A stretch of DNA of 64,000 nucleotides from positions 62,001 through 126,000 of the forward strand of contig NZ_CAJHOA010000004.1 in assembly GCF_905120345.1 (NCBI RefSeq). The letters run 5' to 3'. A model generated the notes under the pieces. The model saw only the letters and a program-made list of their open reading frames with translations, was not told where the DNA came from and made no database searches. The stretch comes from Denitrificimonas caeni (GTDB lineage Bacteria > Pseudomonadota > Gammaproteobacteria > Pseudomonadales > Pseudomonadaceae). This document shows, piece after piece, positions 9,348-18,332 of this stretch; positions within the stretch are counted from its first letter, which is position 1; each line of letters begins with the position of its first letter. Both the position numbers and the translations under genes were made by a program.

Positions 9348-9410
9348 AAAAGGTCCTCTTTGAACGAAGCGCATAGTCATATACTAAGAACTATACTGAT
9401 TGTGCATTAT

Positions 9411-9442
9411 AAAAAACAAAAGCAGCTCTAAAGCCGCTTTTG
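9411..9442 (-). terminator. Intrinsic terminator ending the T2SS operon
   Basis: On the minus strand the sequence reads AAAAGCGGC, TTTAGA, GCTGCTTTT, then GTTTTTT. It lies downstream of the lipoprotein gene, the last gene of the gsp transcript, and just upstream of the ABC transporter operon. A TATAAT-like box for the next operon (9406-9411) overlaps its T-tract. Confidence 0.75.
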
Positions 9443-9500
9443 TAGAACATATTTATGCAAAGTATACGTGTCGTCCACCCAAAAACAACACAATAAAGAC

Positions 9501-9920
9501 CTAGTCGCCTTTAACGAACCACCACTTCCCTTCAGTACGAATCCATGTTTCTTTGCTAGCTCGCTCAATAGCCAAAGGTTTTTTAACCGAAAACCCAGGT
9601 CCAACGATAGTGATTTTATAAGTACTATCAACTAAAACATTGCACGTGTCTTCAACACACTCTGCAGTCTGCACATTAAAATCGAGTAAGTTTACCGAAC
9701 CAGCATAATCAAGCTTAAACCTATCGAGTCCTTTAACACTACGGTATCCAGGCGACATATATGTATAAGCTTTCTCAAAATCAAGCTTCTTCAACGCCTC
9801 TAAACGTAATGCCGAACGGTGTTCAACAATCTCAGCATCAGTTTTTGTAGGCAATACGCTGCATGCTGAAAAAAATAAAACAGCCGTCAATAGCAGCCCA
9901 GTTTGTACAACAACTCTCAT
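9501..9920 (-). CDS. Small lipoprotein encoded behind gspD
   Basis: 139 residues with a lipoprotein signal peptide (hydrophobic core, lipobox FSAC, Cys at residue 20). The remaining ~120 residues look like a small alpha/beta fold with a YMSPGYR segment and a Cys pair (AECVEDTCN). I do not recognise a family; an NTF2-like fold is possible. It begins 30 bases after the gspD stop with a good AGAGGA site, so it belongs to the T2SS transcript. A pilotin role is tempting, but the secretin here carries its own lipobox, so another accessory role is equally likely. Confidence 0.7.
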   Translation of the reverse strand: MRVVVQTGLLLTAVLFFSACSVLPTKTDAEIVEHRSALRLEALKKLDFEKAYTYMSPGYRSVKGLDRFKLDYAGSVNLLDFNVQTAECVEDTCNVLVDSTYKITIVGPGFSVKKPLAIERASKETWIRTEGKWWFVKGD

Positions 9921-9950
9921 TATGCTTTCCTCTTCTGTATCGCCAAAATA

Positions 9951-12092
9951 TTATTGATTCTGCGCTTCAAACTGCTCACGAAAGGCGTCAGCGACCCCTT
10001 GCATTTTACCTTGGAACTCTTCACCTACTTTAGCAAAGTCTTTGTATTGGTTAATCGCTCGTGGGCTGATCGTAATAAGCAACTCAGTGCGGTCGCCCCC
10101 TTCATTTTTAGAGCCAAACAATGGCCCTATAATAGGTAATTTAGACAAATAAGGTATGCCACTATCACCGTCTGTTGTTCGATCTTGAATTAACCCACCT
10201 AAAATAATCGTATCGCCACTTTGAATAGCGACGGTGCTTTCAATGCTGCGCTTCAAAAACGTACGCTGGCCTGTTGCCGCATCAGTAGCGCCAACATCGG
10301 TGACCTCTTGCAAGATGTCCATAACAACTAAGCCCCCAGCATTCACTCGAGGCTTAACTTTCAACTGCACACCGGTATCTTTTAACTCAACATTCTGAGT
10401 CAACACCCCAGTATTACTGGTATTCACTGTTTGACTGGTTTGAATAGGCTGCTGGTTACCAACCTGAATTGACGCCTCACGGTTATCTTGCACCAACACT
10501 GAAGGCGATGATAATGATTTTACTTTCGAGCGGCTCGCCAACATATTAATGACCGCACGCCAGTCAGAACCTGAGAACATATAAGAGAACCCAGGCACGG
10601 AGCGGCCCACAGTTCCGCCATCATTCATTGATAGCAAGCCACCTTTCTTAGCTAAGCCATCAACGCCCCCCTTAGAGTTAAAGAACCACTCAACACCGTA
10701 GTTCAACTCATCTTTAAGAGTTACTTCCCAAATTGACACTTCAACCAACACCTGCGCTGGCATTTTATCAACTTTATCTAATGCGGCACGAATACTGCGC
10801 CACTCTTTTGCGGAGGCCATAATCAGTAAACTATTATTGGCTTCATCAGCAACAATTCGTGTACCACCAGAAGTGGTTGCACCGCTGACACCCGAGGATT
10901 TTCCAGCACCACTGCCAAAAGAGCTGCCATCACCACTATTCAGCTCTGTTTGCTCTAAGCCTGGCGCTGTTGAACCGCTTGTAGAAGAAGACGCCGAGCC
11001 AGAACCTGAACCGCCAAAGATACGTCCTAATAAATCCGCTAGAACTTTAGCCTCGCCATTTTGCACGTTATAAACGTACAACTGCTCGCCCGCTTGCTCA
11101 TCATCACTACCGCCTAAACCGACATGATCCAGTTTTTTCAACCAGGCACTAACGGTTGATAGTTGACTATTATTAGGGGCAACGATCATCACACTGTTGA
11201 TTTCTTCAAGCGCCACCAGCTTTGCAGAACTGACCAAACCTCCCGCTTCAGTATTACCAAGCAATTGATTTAGACGTTCAACCAGCAGCTTAGAGTCCAT
11301 ATTAATCACTTCGTAAATACCGAATGACATACCGCTGAGCACATCGACATCAAGCATGCTCAATGTGCGTAATGCATTTTTCATTTGCGGAGCAGACGCG
11401 CCCAAAACTAAAATATTACGCAGTGGATCAACGCGCAGAATACTATTTTTCATACCTAGCGGAATGAGTATTTTCTCAGCCTCAACCGCTGACAAATAAC
11501 GTAACGGTATAATACGTACACTGTAGCCTCGGGTTGCAACGGCTTCTTGCAGAGCGACAGGTACTTCACTGCGCAACCCTGTTGATTCGCCAACACGGTA
11601 AATACCATTCGTGCCTTGCACTAAGGCAATACCTTGAGCTTCAAGCGCTGACTCAAGCATATCTAGCATGGCATCTTCAGGGACAGGGTTCGTTGATACC
11701 AACGTAATCCGTCCTTTAACATCGCCCTCGATGGTGTAAGGCACTTTCAACATATCGCCTAAAATAACTGATAAGACAGCATCTAAAGGCGCATCTTCAA
11801 AGTTCACATTCACTGCGCCTTTAGTGGCGGTGGAGATAGGTGCGCGATTCGGGGCTTTTACAAAACCGCCTGTGCCACGCTGCTCCAGCAGTGTCTTACC
11901 CGCACGCTTAGGCTCATAAACATCCTCTAGCGCATCATGAGATACTTGCTCGTTAACTTTTACAAAGGGTGCTGGCTGCTGTTCAACAGTCGTTTTCGGA
12001 GGAGTTGCACAGGCGGATAAGACAGTAGCTGCACATACTAAAAACAAAGAGCGTAAGCGAAAACCAGCACGCATAGGGTTATATAAAGCCAT
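9951..12092 (-). CDS. gspD: T2SS secretin GspD with its own lipobox
   Basis: 713 residues, the outer-membrane channel of the type II secretion system. The N-terminus ends in LSAC (Cys about residue 28), a lipobox, so the secretin itself is probably lipidated as in P. aeruginosa HxcQ. An N0 domain follows (about 90-165), then N1-N3 repeats with a long Gly/Ser-rich insertion around residues 360-410. The C-terminal secretin domain includes a VPGFSYMFSG stretch and GLIQDRTTDGDSGIPYLSKL, typical of the family. It is encoded after the GspC-like gene and before a lipoprotein gene. An ATG six codons in is an alternative start that keeps the lipobox. Confidence 0.93.
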   Translation of the reverse strand: MALYNPMRAGFRLRSLFLVCAATVLSACATPPKTTVEQQPAPFVKVNEQVSHDALEDVYEPKRAGKTLLEQRGTGGFVKAPNRAPISTATKGAVNVNFEDAPLDAVLSVILGDMLKVPYTIEGDVKGRITLVSTNPVPEDAMLDMLESALEAQGIALVQGTNGIYRVGESTGLRSEVPVALQEAVATRGYSVRIIPLRYLSAVEAEKILIPLGMKNSILRVDPLRNILVLGASAPQMKNALRTLSMLDVDVLSGMSFGIYEVINMDSKLLVERLNQLLGNTEAGGLVSSAKLVALEEINSVMIVAPNNSQLSTVSAWLKKLDHVGLGGSDDEQAGEQLYVYNVQNGEAKVLADLLGRIFGGSGSGSASSSTSGSTAPGLEQTELNSGDGSSFGSGAGKSSGVSGATTSGGTRIVADEANNSLLIMASAKEWRSIRAALDKVDKMPAQVLVEVSIWEVTLKDELNYGVEWFFNSKGGVDGLAKKGGLLSMNDGGTVGRSVPGFSYMFSGSDWRAVINMLASRSKVKSLSSPSVLVQDNREASIQVGNQQPIQTSQTVNTSNTGVLTQNVELKDTGVQLKVKPRVNAGGLVVMDILQEVTDVGATDAATGQRTFLKRSIESTVAIQSGDTIILGGLIQDRTTDGDSGIPYLSKLPIIGPLFGSKNEGGDRTELLITISPRAINQYKDFAKVGEEFQGKMQGVADAFREQFEAQNQ

Positions 12093-12151
12093 TAATGAAT
12101 CTCTCTAAAAAAACCAGCAAACGATAAAAGTATGTTTACTTAATACTTGTC

Positions 12152-12658
12152 TTATTGCGCTACAGACTCGAGCTTTATACTGTCTGGACGTTCACGGACA
12201 ATACTCAACTCTACTATCTGATCACTCCCCTTTAGCATAACTTTATCCGCAGACACTTGATCAACAATCCAGCCATTCACCTCATCATCCTTGACAACCT
12301 TTTTAACTTTTTTATCAATGTCAAGCAAAGCAGTACGAACAGCACCTTGAACGATAATACCAAGCAACTTTACGCCATCAATTGAGCCCATTTCGATTAC
12401 GCTAGACTCTCCATCAGCACTCTCAGGTTCAGCCACAGGAAGCCGTCCATCCCAAAATAGCGGAGACTCTAAAGCAATACTCGTATCGATTTCGACTACA
12501 GTATTTTCTTCAGGTAAGTCATACGGTTGCATATACGGAACTCTTACTGGCTGGACAGTAATAAAGTACCAAAACAATCCAGCTATCAAGCAACATGCAA
12601 AAATGCTTGAAATAAGCACGCGCGTCACTATCACTGAAAGCCTATTGTGTTTACTCAT
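12152..12658 (-). CDS. Short GspC-like inner-membrane clamp protein
   Basis: 168 residues: one membrane segment (about 10-30), a linker, then a homology-region-like domain (VKLLGIIVQGAVRTALLDI, followed by DEVNGWIVDQVSADKVML) characteristic of GspC and PilP. This domain normally contacts the secretin N0 domain. Full-length GspC continues with a PDZ or coiled-coil domain; here the protein stops after the HR region. It overlaps the end of gspM by four bases and directly precedes gspD, which fits a GspC/GspN role. The assignment rests on position and the HR-like pattern. Confidence 0.7.
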   Translation of the reverse strand: MSKHNRLSVIVTRVLISSIFACCLIAGLFWYFITVQPVRVPYMQPYDLPEENTVVEIDTSIALESPLFWDGRLPVAEPESADGESSVIEMGSIDGVKLLGIIVQGAVRTALLDIDKKVKKVVKDDEVNGWIVDQVSADKVMLKGSDQIVELSIVRERPDSIKLESVAQ

Positions 12659-13245
12659 AGCTCGCCTCCTTGAGTAAACTCTGCCCGCACAAATGTTGTG
12701 ACGCTCATCTGTACATTAAGTTGCTGTCGCTCAAGTTCGCCTGCTCGCGCCCTATAGGCTATTGGTGCAAAGCGTAACGTATCGATAGCTAATAACGGCT
12801 TATCAGTTTCTAACTCTTTTAAAATCTGCAACACAGATTCATAATCTGCAGTAAAATTAACTTGCACGCCCACGAGTAAATAATCATCTTTACGCTTTGC
12901 AGGCATGGGAGAAATCGTACGTAGTTGGCCATTGTTTTTGGCAACCTCAGCAGAGACACGCCGCTGCACATCTAGAGCAACAGCAGCGGGTTCCTCCAAG
13001 TCATACAACCAACTTGATAGTTCCTGTGTTTCAAACATCTGGAAAGCTTGTTGTAACTCTTGTTTAGATTCAGCAACAGCACCAAGCTGCTGCAATAACC
13101 GCGCGTCCTTGGTCAGCTCTAGCTGATACTGTTCATATTGACTCACTAATGGCGAGACAATAAAAGAAGCAGCCACTAACAGTATTAAAAGTAGAAGTGC
13201 GACACTAATCAAACTATCTCGATGATTTAAAAGACGAGCCTTCAT
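12655..13245 (-). CDS. gspM: T2SS inner-membrane protein GspM
   Basis: 196 residues: a short cytoplasmic N-terminus, one membrane segment (about 13-33), a helical stretch, then a small ferredoxin-like periplasmic domain containing AVALDVQRRVSAEVAK. GspM pairs with GspL to stabilise the ATPase platform. It overlaps gspL and the GspC-like gene by four bases each. The low sequence conservation of this family means the call depends partly on gene order. Confidence 0.8.
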   Translation of the reverse strand: MKARLLNHRDSLISVALLLLILLVAASFIVSPLVSQYEQYQLELTKDARLLQQLGAVAESKQELQQAFQMFETQELSSWLYDLEEPAAVALDVQRRVSAEVAKNNGQLRTISPMPAKRKDDYLLVGVQVNFTADYESVLQILKELETDKPLLAIDTLRFAPIAYRARAGELERQQLNVQMSVTTFVRAEFTQGGEL

Positions 13246-14369
13246 TGCGTTTCATCACCTAATTTTTTCAAGGAAAACATAGCTGTAAACTGATCTTGTT
13301 CAGTACGCACATTCCTGTTTAACGACGACGTAAACTTAGCTCCAAAAAAGAACGGTGATGAATTTATTTGCTCAATTAAATCAACGACACTGGTACCTGT
13401 ACCACTAATTGTTACGCTATCGTCCTGCAATGTTAAGTTTGTAATATAAATATTCTGTGGAACAACACGAGATAACTCATTAATAATTTGACTGGACCTA
13501 GCGTGCCGCTCACGATACTTAACAAAGTCATTTAGAGGCGTCAGCTTATCATCAAGTTTATTGCGCACATCCAGCAAGCCGACAACTTGCTGATCCAACA
13601 GAGCAATCTCCTGCTTACGCTCAAGCACCAAGACACGGGCTTTATACACAGGCGTAATCGCAGTCATCAGTAACGCTAATATTAAAACAATCAACAAAAT
13701 GCCATTACGATTTAAACGTCGCCACCACTGCCCTGATACTCGAGGTTGGCCGAACAAATTACATGACTGCACACCCTCCTCATTGCTGTACACCCCTAAA
13801 CAAGAGACAGTGCATCCCGTTAAGCGCTCTAAATGATCAACCCAAGGCTGCGCAACTGTTTTTAATATGGCAACAAATTCAACTTCAATCGTTCCAATCT
13901 CGCGATTTTCGCGTAACAATTGCACATCAAAAAATAGCTTATCAACTCCGAATGGTGTTAAACGACTTGCTTGATAAGCGACAATATCTCGTAAATTGTG
14001 GCGAGCTTGATAAGGCAATGTCAGCGTACGTCGCATAATTTGCGGCTCAGGCATTAGCAACTGCACTTGTAACATGCGCGGCGATTTAATATTACGAATC
14101 ACATCGGCCCGTAAACTGTTATCTAAAGCAATATCAAGAGCATCTTCACCCAAAGAGGCAACAGCTGTGCGCCGCCCAGTTGCATCAACTTGTATAATAT
14201 CAAGCTGCTGCCCCATCACTCGTGCTTCAATGCTGGGCGCCGGACGTAAAAAAGCAGCACCCAAGCCTGCAGGCATAATATCGCGAATACCACGCAGCCA
14301 GCGCTGAAACAAAGCGCTCAAATCAAATCCAAATAGCTGCAAATTGCCGACTTCAAATCGCATCAACAT
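13242..14369 (-). CDS. gspL: T2SS platform protein GspL, PilN-like C-terminus
   Basis: 375 residues. An actin-like cytoplasmic region (about 45-190) that would bind GspE is followed by a membrane segment (about 222-240) and a periplasmic part. The periplasmic part contains a coiled helix and a fimbrial-assembly PilN-like fold (VPQNIYITNLTLQDDSVTI). PilN-like ends are common in Hxc-type systems. The ATG directly follows the gspK stop; a second ATG two codons later has better spacing from GGAA. Confidence 0.85.
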   Translation of the reverse strand: MLMRFEVGNLQLFGFDLSALFQRWLRGIRDIMPAGLGAAFLRPAPSIEARVMGQQLDIIQVDATGRRTAVASLGEDALDIALDNSLRADVIRNIKSPRMLQVQLLMPEPQIMRRTLTLPYQARHNLRDIVAYQASRLTPFGVDKLFFDVQLLRENREIGTIEVEFVAILKTVAQPWVDHLERLTGCTVSCLGVYSNEEGVQSCNLFGQPRVSGQWWRRLNRNGILLIVLILALLMTAITPVYKARVLVLERKQEIALLDQQVVGLLDVRNKLDDKLTPLNDFVKYRERHARSSQIINELSRVVPQNIYITNLTLQDDSVTISGTGTSVVDLIEQINSSPFFFGAKFTSSLNRNVRTEQDQFTAMFSLKKLGDETQ

Positions 14370-15173
14370 TTATTCCAATGAAAAATGTGCATTGTACTCA
14401 TTCCAGCGAGCGATACGATAGCCTAACTCACCGTCTCCGAATGCAACACTGGCCTCTATTTTACGTTTATTCGCTGTACTGCTTAATTCAACCTGTACGC
14501 GAAAAACATCACCACCCTCTTCTTGAGCAGCCACATCAACGACTTCTTGCTCAGTTTGCTCAGCCAGCAGCGGATCAGTATCTGTCCCACCTAAGGCACG
14601 AACAAGAGCTGCTTCTGCAAAGTTAACATTAACACCTTGATGATCACTATCAACCGTAAACCAGCTTTGTACTTGCTGATAAACATCTGAAGTAATGTTT
14701 GGTAATTGCGATAGTTCAATAGTCGACAGCCATGGCCGCGCCTCAATAGTCGCACCTGACTGGCTATCATTACTTCCTTCACGTCGCTGCACAATGGACT
14801 CTGCGATAGCTGCTGCATCTTTAGCACCAGCGGCATTAAACACAGATTCTAAATCTTCAACAGATGCTGCATTTAAACTTAGAAAAGCACTTTCAGGTAT
14901 AAAACGAAAACGCACCTGCATTGTGTTAAGACTTAGCTTATACACTTGACCTGTCATTTCTGACCAGTCGTAGGCCTCTGATTGCCGTATCGCAACCAAA
15001 TAACTTAGTACGGCCTCAGCACCTGCGCGAGCTTGTACGCGCTGGACAATATCACTGGCAATATTACGATCAACTTTGACAGTTGCGGTAAAAGCCACTA
15101 ACAATACTGTTAATAGCACTGTTATCCACAGCACAACGATCAGTACGACGCCTCGCTGCTCAACCACTTTCAC
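14370..15173 (-). CDS. gspK: T2SS minor pseudopilin GspK
   Basis: 267 residues from a GTG at 15171-15173 that overlaps the gspJ stop as GTGA. The N-terminus (VVEQRGVVLIVVLWITVLL) has the prepilin-like cleavage site after QRG and, as usual in GspK, no Glu at position +5. An SAM-like helical insert (SLNAASVEDLESVF, then LPNIT) follows. GspK caps the pseudopilus tip with GspI and GspJ. It is shorter than most GspK proteins. The longer reading from 15218 would put 15 unrelated residues before the signal and is rejected. Confidence 0.88.
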   Translation of the reverse strand: MKVVEQRGVVLIVVLWITVLLTVLLVAFTATVKVDRNIASDIVQRVQARAGAEAVLSYLVAIRQSEAYDWSEMTGQVYKLSLNTMQVRFRFIPESAFLSLNAASVEDLESVFNAAGAKDAAAIAESIVQRREGSNDSQSGATIEARPWLSTIELSQLPNITSDVYQQVQSWFTVDSDHQGVNVNFAEAALVRALGGTDTDPLLAEQTEQEVVDVAAQEEGGDVFRVQVELSSTANKRKIEASVAFGDGELGYRIARWNEYNAHFSLE

Positions 15174-15763
15174 TGATCTAACCCCAATGTACTGAGCGCA
15201 AACACCATACTTGGCCACTGCTTATCAGCGGCAGTTAGATGGACAGAAACCAGTTTAGGCAGCTCACCCTCAGGCATTTCATCAAGCCACTCGTCATTAT
15301 AAAAATATGAAAAGCGCACAGACCACTTTTTACTGATTTGGGTGTACTCTGCTAACGCTAAAATATCATCAGCCGTGAGTCCTTCGGTTACGGGAGCAAA
15401 ACGCGCCCAAATACCACCTCGCCCTTCAAAGTTATTGATCATTTCAAATAGAAAGTAGGCATCACCCACTGACATCGACAAAGGTGCAACATAGCGAATT
15501 CGTTCTGCACTTGCCGCAAATGCTGGTCGAGATAACATATCACCACCACCAACCAACATTGGCACAACTTGACCCAAATGACGATACAACAAAGCGCTCA
15601 ACTGGCGCGGTTCTTCGGCATCAGCAATATAGTTTTCAGACGCTTGCCAACTGCGTACCCCCGCTCGAAAACCACCAAACAACACCATAATTAGTAGGCT
15701 CATTAGAGTCATAGCTACCAGAGTTTCAATCAGCGTAAATGCTTTTTGCTGTTTGAAAATCAT
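15170..15763 (-). CDS. gspJ: T2SS minor pseudopilin GspJ
   Basis: 197 residues from the ATG at 15761-15763, which overlaps the gspI stop (ATGA) and follows GAGGAG. The leader MIFKQQKA is cut before FTLIETLVAM; Ala at -1 replaces the usual Gly and is tolerated in GspJ. The rest is the globular tip domain. It works in the GspH-I-J-K tip complex of the pseudopilus. The longer frame from 15832 would place 23 extra residues before the leader. Confidence 0.9.
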   Translation of the reverse strand: MIFKQQKAFTLIETLVAMTLMSLLIMVLFGGFRAGVRSWQASENYIADAEEPRQLSALLYRHLGQVVPMLVGGGDMLSRPAFAASAERIRYVAPLSMSVGDAYFLFEMINNFEGRGGIWARFAPVTEGLTADDILALAEYTQISKKWSVRFSYFYNDEWLDEMPEGELPKLVSVHLTAADKQWPSMVFALSTLGLDQ

Positions 15764-16182
15764 AGTAGCTCCTCTTGCCCAAGACGCAGCGAGCTCAGTA
15801 AAAAGCTTTGAGTTTTCTCGCCAGATGGCCAAAACACTTCAACATCGACACGATACATAATGCCGCCTACCGCAGCTAATGGACCGGCAAACTCCCACGT
15901 AAATGGCACAATATCTACTTGCCAGTAAAACTCAGAGAACTGCTCATCACGTCCCTTATACTGAGCAGCTTGCAACGGTTGTAAGACCCCAACCTCAGCA
16001 AGCCTTGACTGCGCAACGATAGCAGCTTGACTGATTCGATCAACACGCACTAACTGGCTCATGCCTGAAGAAAAACCACTTAAAATCACTGATAAAAGTA
16101 ATGCAGCCACCAAAAAAGCCACCAACACTTCTAGAATAGTAAAACCGCGCTGACTTTTTATAGTGCAGCCATTAGCTTTCAT
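15760..16182 (-). CDS. gspI: T2SS minor pseudopilin GspI
   Basis: 140 residues with a prepilin leader cut after QRG before FTILEVLVAFLV; Glu at +5 is present. The following globular part contains YWQVDIVPF and ends in a short LGQEELL tail. It overlaps gspH by 11 bases upstream and gspJ by four bases downstream. It seeds pseudopilus assembly in the inner membrane. Confidence 0.9.
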   Translation of the reverse strand: MKANGCTIKSQRGFTILEVLVAFLVAALLLSVILSGFSSGMSQLVRVDRISQAAIVAQSRLAEVGVLQPLQAAQYKGRDEQFSEFYWQVDIVPFTWEFAGPLAAVGGIMYRVDVEVFWPSGEKTQSFLLSSLRLGQEELL

Positions 16183-16645
16183 CAGTCACACTAACTCGGC
16201 CTGTCAGCCAATCAATATCAATATATACGGTGACCTTAGCGTCATTGATCGTCAGACGTCCTCCTGTAGACGAGCCATCAGGAAAAAAACGCACGCCGGC
16301 TTTACGCCCCCGAACCTCACGGCTTGCTACTTTTGCATGCATATTTATATCTTCAGGAAAAGCTTTTGTTTTATTTTTATGAGTCAAATATTGATGCTGC
16401 TCAACATCCACCCAAAACAACGTACTCTGTTGCTCGCTAACCGCTTTAGCTCGCGCTTGGCGCAAGCTAATTTGTACGTCACGAGCAACATCATCTACGG
16501 AAAGAACCATACTTTTACTGACATTAGGCACGACAACGGCCAAAGCCAAAGCAACAATAGTAAGTACAACCAGCATCTCAATTAAAGTGAAGCCGGCTAT
16601 CCTAGATGACGTAGGACCTTTACTCCCAACTGCCAATTTCTGCAT
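16172..16645 (-). CDS. gspH: T2SS minor pseudopilin GspH
   Basis: 157 residues from the ATG at 16643-16645, preceded by AAGGTGA. The leader ends SRIAG and is cut before FTLIEMLVVLTI. The later segment RFFPDGSSTGG is typical of GspH/FimT pseudopilins. Its 5' end overlaps gspG by about 25 bases. A longer frame starting at 16678 would lengthen the leader without a ribosome-binding site. Confidence 0.9.
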   Translation of the reverse strand: MQKLAVGSKGPTSSRIAGFTLIEMLVVLTIVALALAVVVPNVSKSMVLSVDDVARDVQISLRQARAKAVSEQQSTLFWVDVEQHQYLTHKNKTKAFPEDINMHAKVASREVRGRKAGVRFFPDGSSTGGRLTINDAKVTVYIDIDWLTGRVSVTDES

Positions 16646-17048
16646 CTTCACCTTCGCCACCAACTTGTCCGTCCGCACCTAAAGAGTACAGATCAAAAGC
16701 GCCATGCTGGCCAGGAAAACGGTAAATATACTCATTACCCCAAGGATCTTTAGGTATTGCTGATTTACGTAAATAAGGCCCTTTCCAACGCGTTGCACCA
16801 GCCGGCTGCTCAACCAAAGCAAGCAAGCCAGCCTCTTGAGACGGATAACGCCCTACTTCAAGATGGTACATATCCAATGCGCCCGCGAGCTCTTGAACCT
16901 GCATACGAGCAGTATCAGTTTTTGCGCCACCAACGTATTTCATCACTCGCGGCCCAACCACAGACATCAGCAGTCCTAAAATAACCAAAACTACCAGCAA
17001 CTCAATCAACGTAAAACCACGTTGACGTTGTCCATACTTTTTCATCAT
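16620..17048 (-). CDS. gspG: T2SS major pseudopilin GspG
   Basis: 142 residues. Leader MMKKYGQRQRG is cut before FTLIELLVVLVI. The family hallmarks follow: YHLEVGRYPSQEAGL, then RWKGPYLRKSAIPKDPWGNEY, and the calcium-site region SLGADGQVGGEGEDAEI near the C-terminus. It polymerises into the pseudopilus that pushes substrates through the secretin. No prepilin peptidase gene lies in the operon, so PilD encoded elsewhere must process it. Confidence 0.96.
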   Translation of the reverse strand: MMKKYGQRQRGFTLIELLVVLVILGLLMSVVGPRVMKYVGGAKTDTARMQVQELAGALDMYHLEVGRYPSQEAGLLALVEQPAGATRWKGPYLRKSAIPKDPWGNEYIYRFPGQHGAFDLYSLGADGQVGGEGEDAEIGSWE

Positions 17049-17111
17049 AAACCTCGTAAATAAACTTAAACACTATGGGCTAATGCCCACACAATCACCA
17101 AAACTAATCGC

Positions 17112-18323
17112 TTAACCAATCAATTCATTGACGCCTAAGATTCCCAATAAGATGGAAACAATAATTCCCGCAATTAAGACGCCAAGACTCAAAATCAATA
17201 TAGGCTCTAATAAGGCCAATAAACGCTGAGTAACAGTGCTCACTTCGTCTTCATACAAATTAGCAACCTTCATTAGCATTTCTTCAAGCTGCCCCGTTTC
17301 CTCACCGACTTGCATCATATGCAGCGCTAAATCAGGAAATTGCTGACCCGCCAACAAAGAAGCACTTAACGATTTACCCTCTTTAAGAGCACCAACCGCA
17401 GTATCAAGTTCCTTACGTAACGTACGATTACTCACAGTTTCTCGTGCAATAGCTAAACCAGCCACTAGTGGCACGCCACCCTGCAGTAAAACACCCAAGG
17501 TTCTTGCGAAGCGTGTGATTTCCAGATTGCGTACTAACTCACCTGCCAACGGCCAGGAAAGTACTTGCTTATCAAATTTCTCGCGGAAATTTTCTTGTGC
17601 AAACAGATGCTTAGCAAAATAAAACAAACCGACACAACCACCGATTACCAACCACCACCAGTCGGCCATAAAGTCGCCCATGTTCATCACAATCCGGGTT
17701 GGCGTAGGTAATTGACCGCCCATATCGGTAAACAAATCGGCAAAGCTTGGCACTACATAGGCCAACAAAAAGACCAATGACAACACGGCCACTGATAATA
17801 AAATCAATGGGTAGGTTAACGCTGAGCCAATCATCTTACGCAAAGCTTTAGCGCGCTCTAAATACTCGCTCATACGTGTCAACGAAGCTTCTAAGCTACC
17901 GCTGGCTTCACCGGCTCGAATCATATTGATGTAAAAAGGTGAAAATTCAGCGCGTCCAGAGAAGGCTTCAGCGAGAGATTTACCCTTACGCACCTCATTA
18001 CGAATATGCTGAATCAGTTCAACAGCACCTTCGTCACTCAGCCCCTCTAAAATATTTAAGCTGCGATCCAGCGGCAAGCCGGATGAGAGCATCACGGCTA
18101 ACTCTCGAGTAAAATGCAACACGCGATCGCGCTCATTGCCTTTTTTACGGCTGCGCCTTTTTTTAACACCTTTAGCGGCCGGCTGACGTGTCTCACTGAC
18201 GTCCATCGCCATTAGGCCATCACGGCCTAATGCCTCAACGACTTGCTCGGCAGAGGCCAATTCCATAACACCGTCAATCACTTTACCCGATGCATTAACA
18301 GCACGGTATTTAAAAAAAGCCAT
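17112..18323 (-). CDS. gspF: T2SS inner-membrane platform protein GspF
   Basis: 403 residues. It starts MAFFKYRAVNASGKVIDGVME, the usual GspF N-terminus, and contains two GspF/PilC cytoplasmic helical domains (about 70-190 and 270-395), each followed by membrane segments. It sits 9 bases after gspE. GspF is the core of the inner-membrane platform and couples GspE ATP hydrolysis to pseudopilin assembly. Confidence 0.95.
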   Translation of the reverse strand: MAFFKYRAVNASGKVIDGVMELASAEQVVEALGRDGLMAMDVSETRQPAAKGVKKRRSRKKGNERDRVLHFTRELAVMLSSGLPLDRSLNILEGLSDEGAVELIQHIRNEVRKGKSLAEAFSGRAEFSPFYINMIRAGEASGSLEASLTRMSEYLERAKALRKMIGSALTYPLILLSVAVLSLVFLLAYVVPSFADLFTDMGGQLPTPTRIVMNMGDFMADWWWLVIGGCVGLFYFAKHLFAQENFREKFDKQVLSWPLAGELVRNLEITRFARTLGVLLQGGVPLVAGLAIARETVSNRTLRKELDTAVGALKEGKSLSASLLAGQQFPDLALHMMQVGEETGQLEEMLMKVANLYEDEVSTVTQRLLALLEPILILSLGVLIAGIIVSILLGILGVNELIG

Positions 18324-18332
18324 GCGGATGCC

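Noticed and set aside
9501-9920. Lipoprotein as the T2SS pilotin (GspS)
   Set aside because: The secretin carries its own lipobox, and the protein has no recognisable pilotin features. The function was left open.
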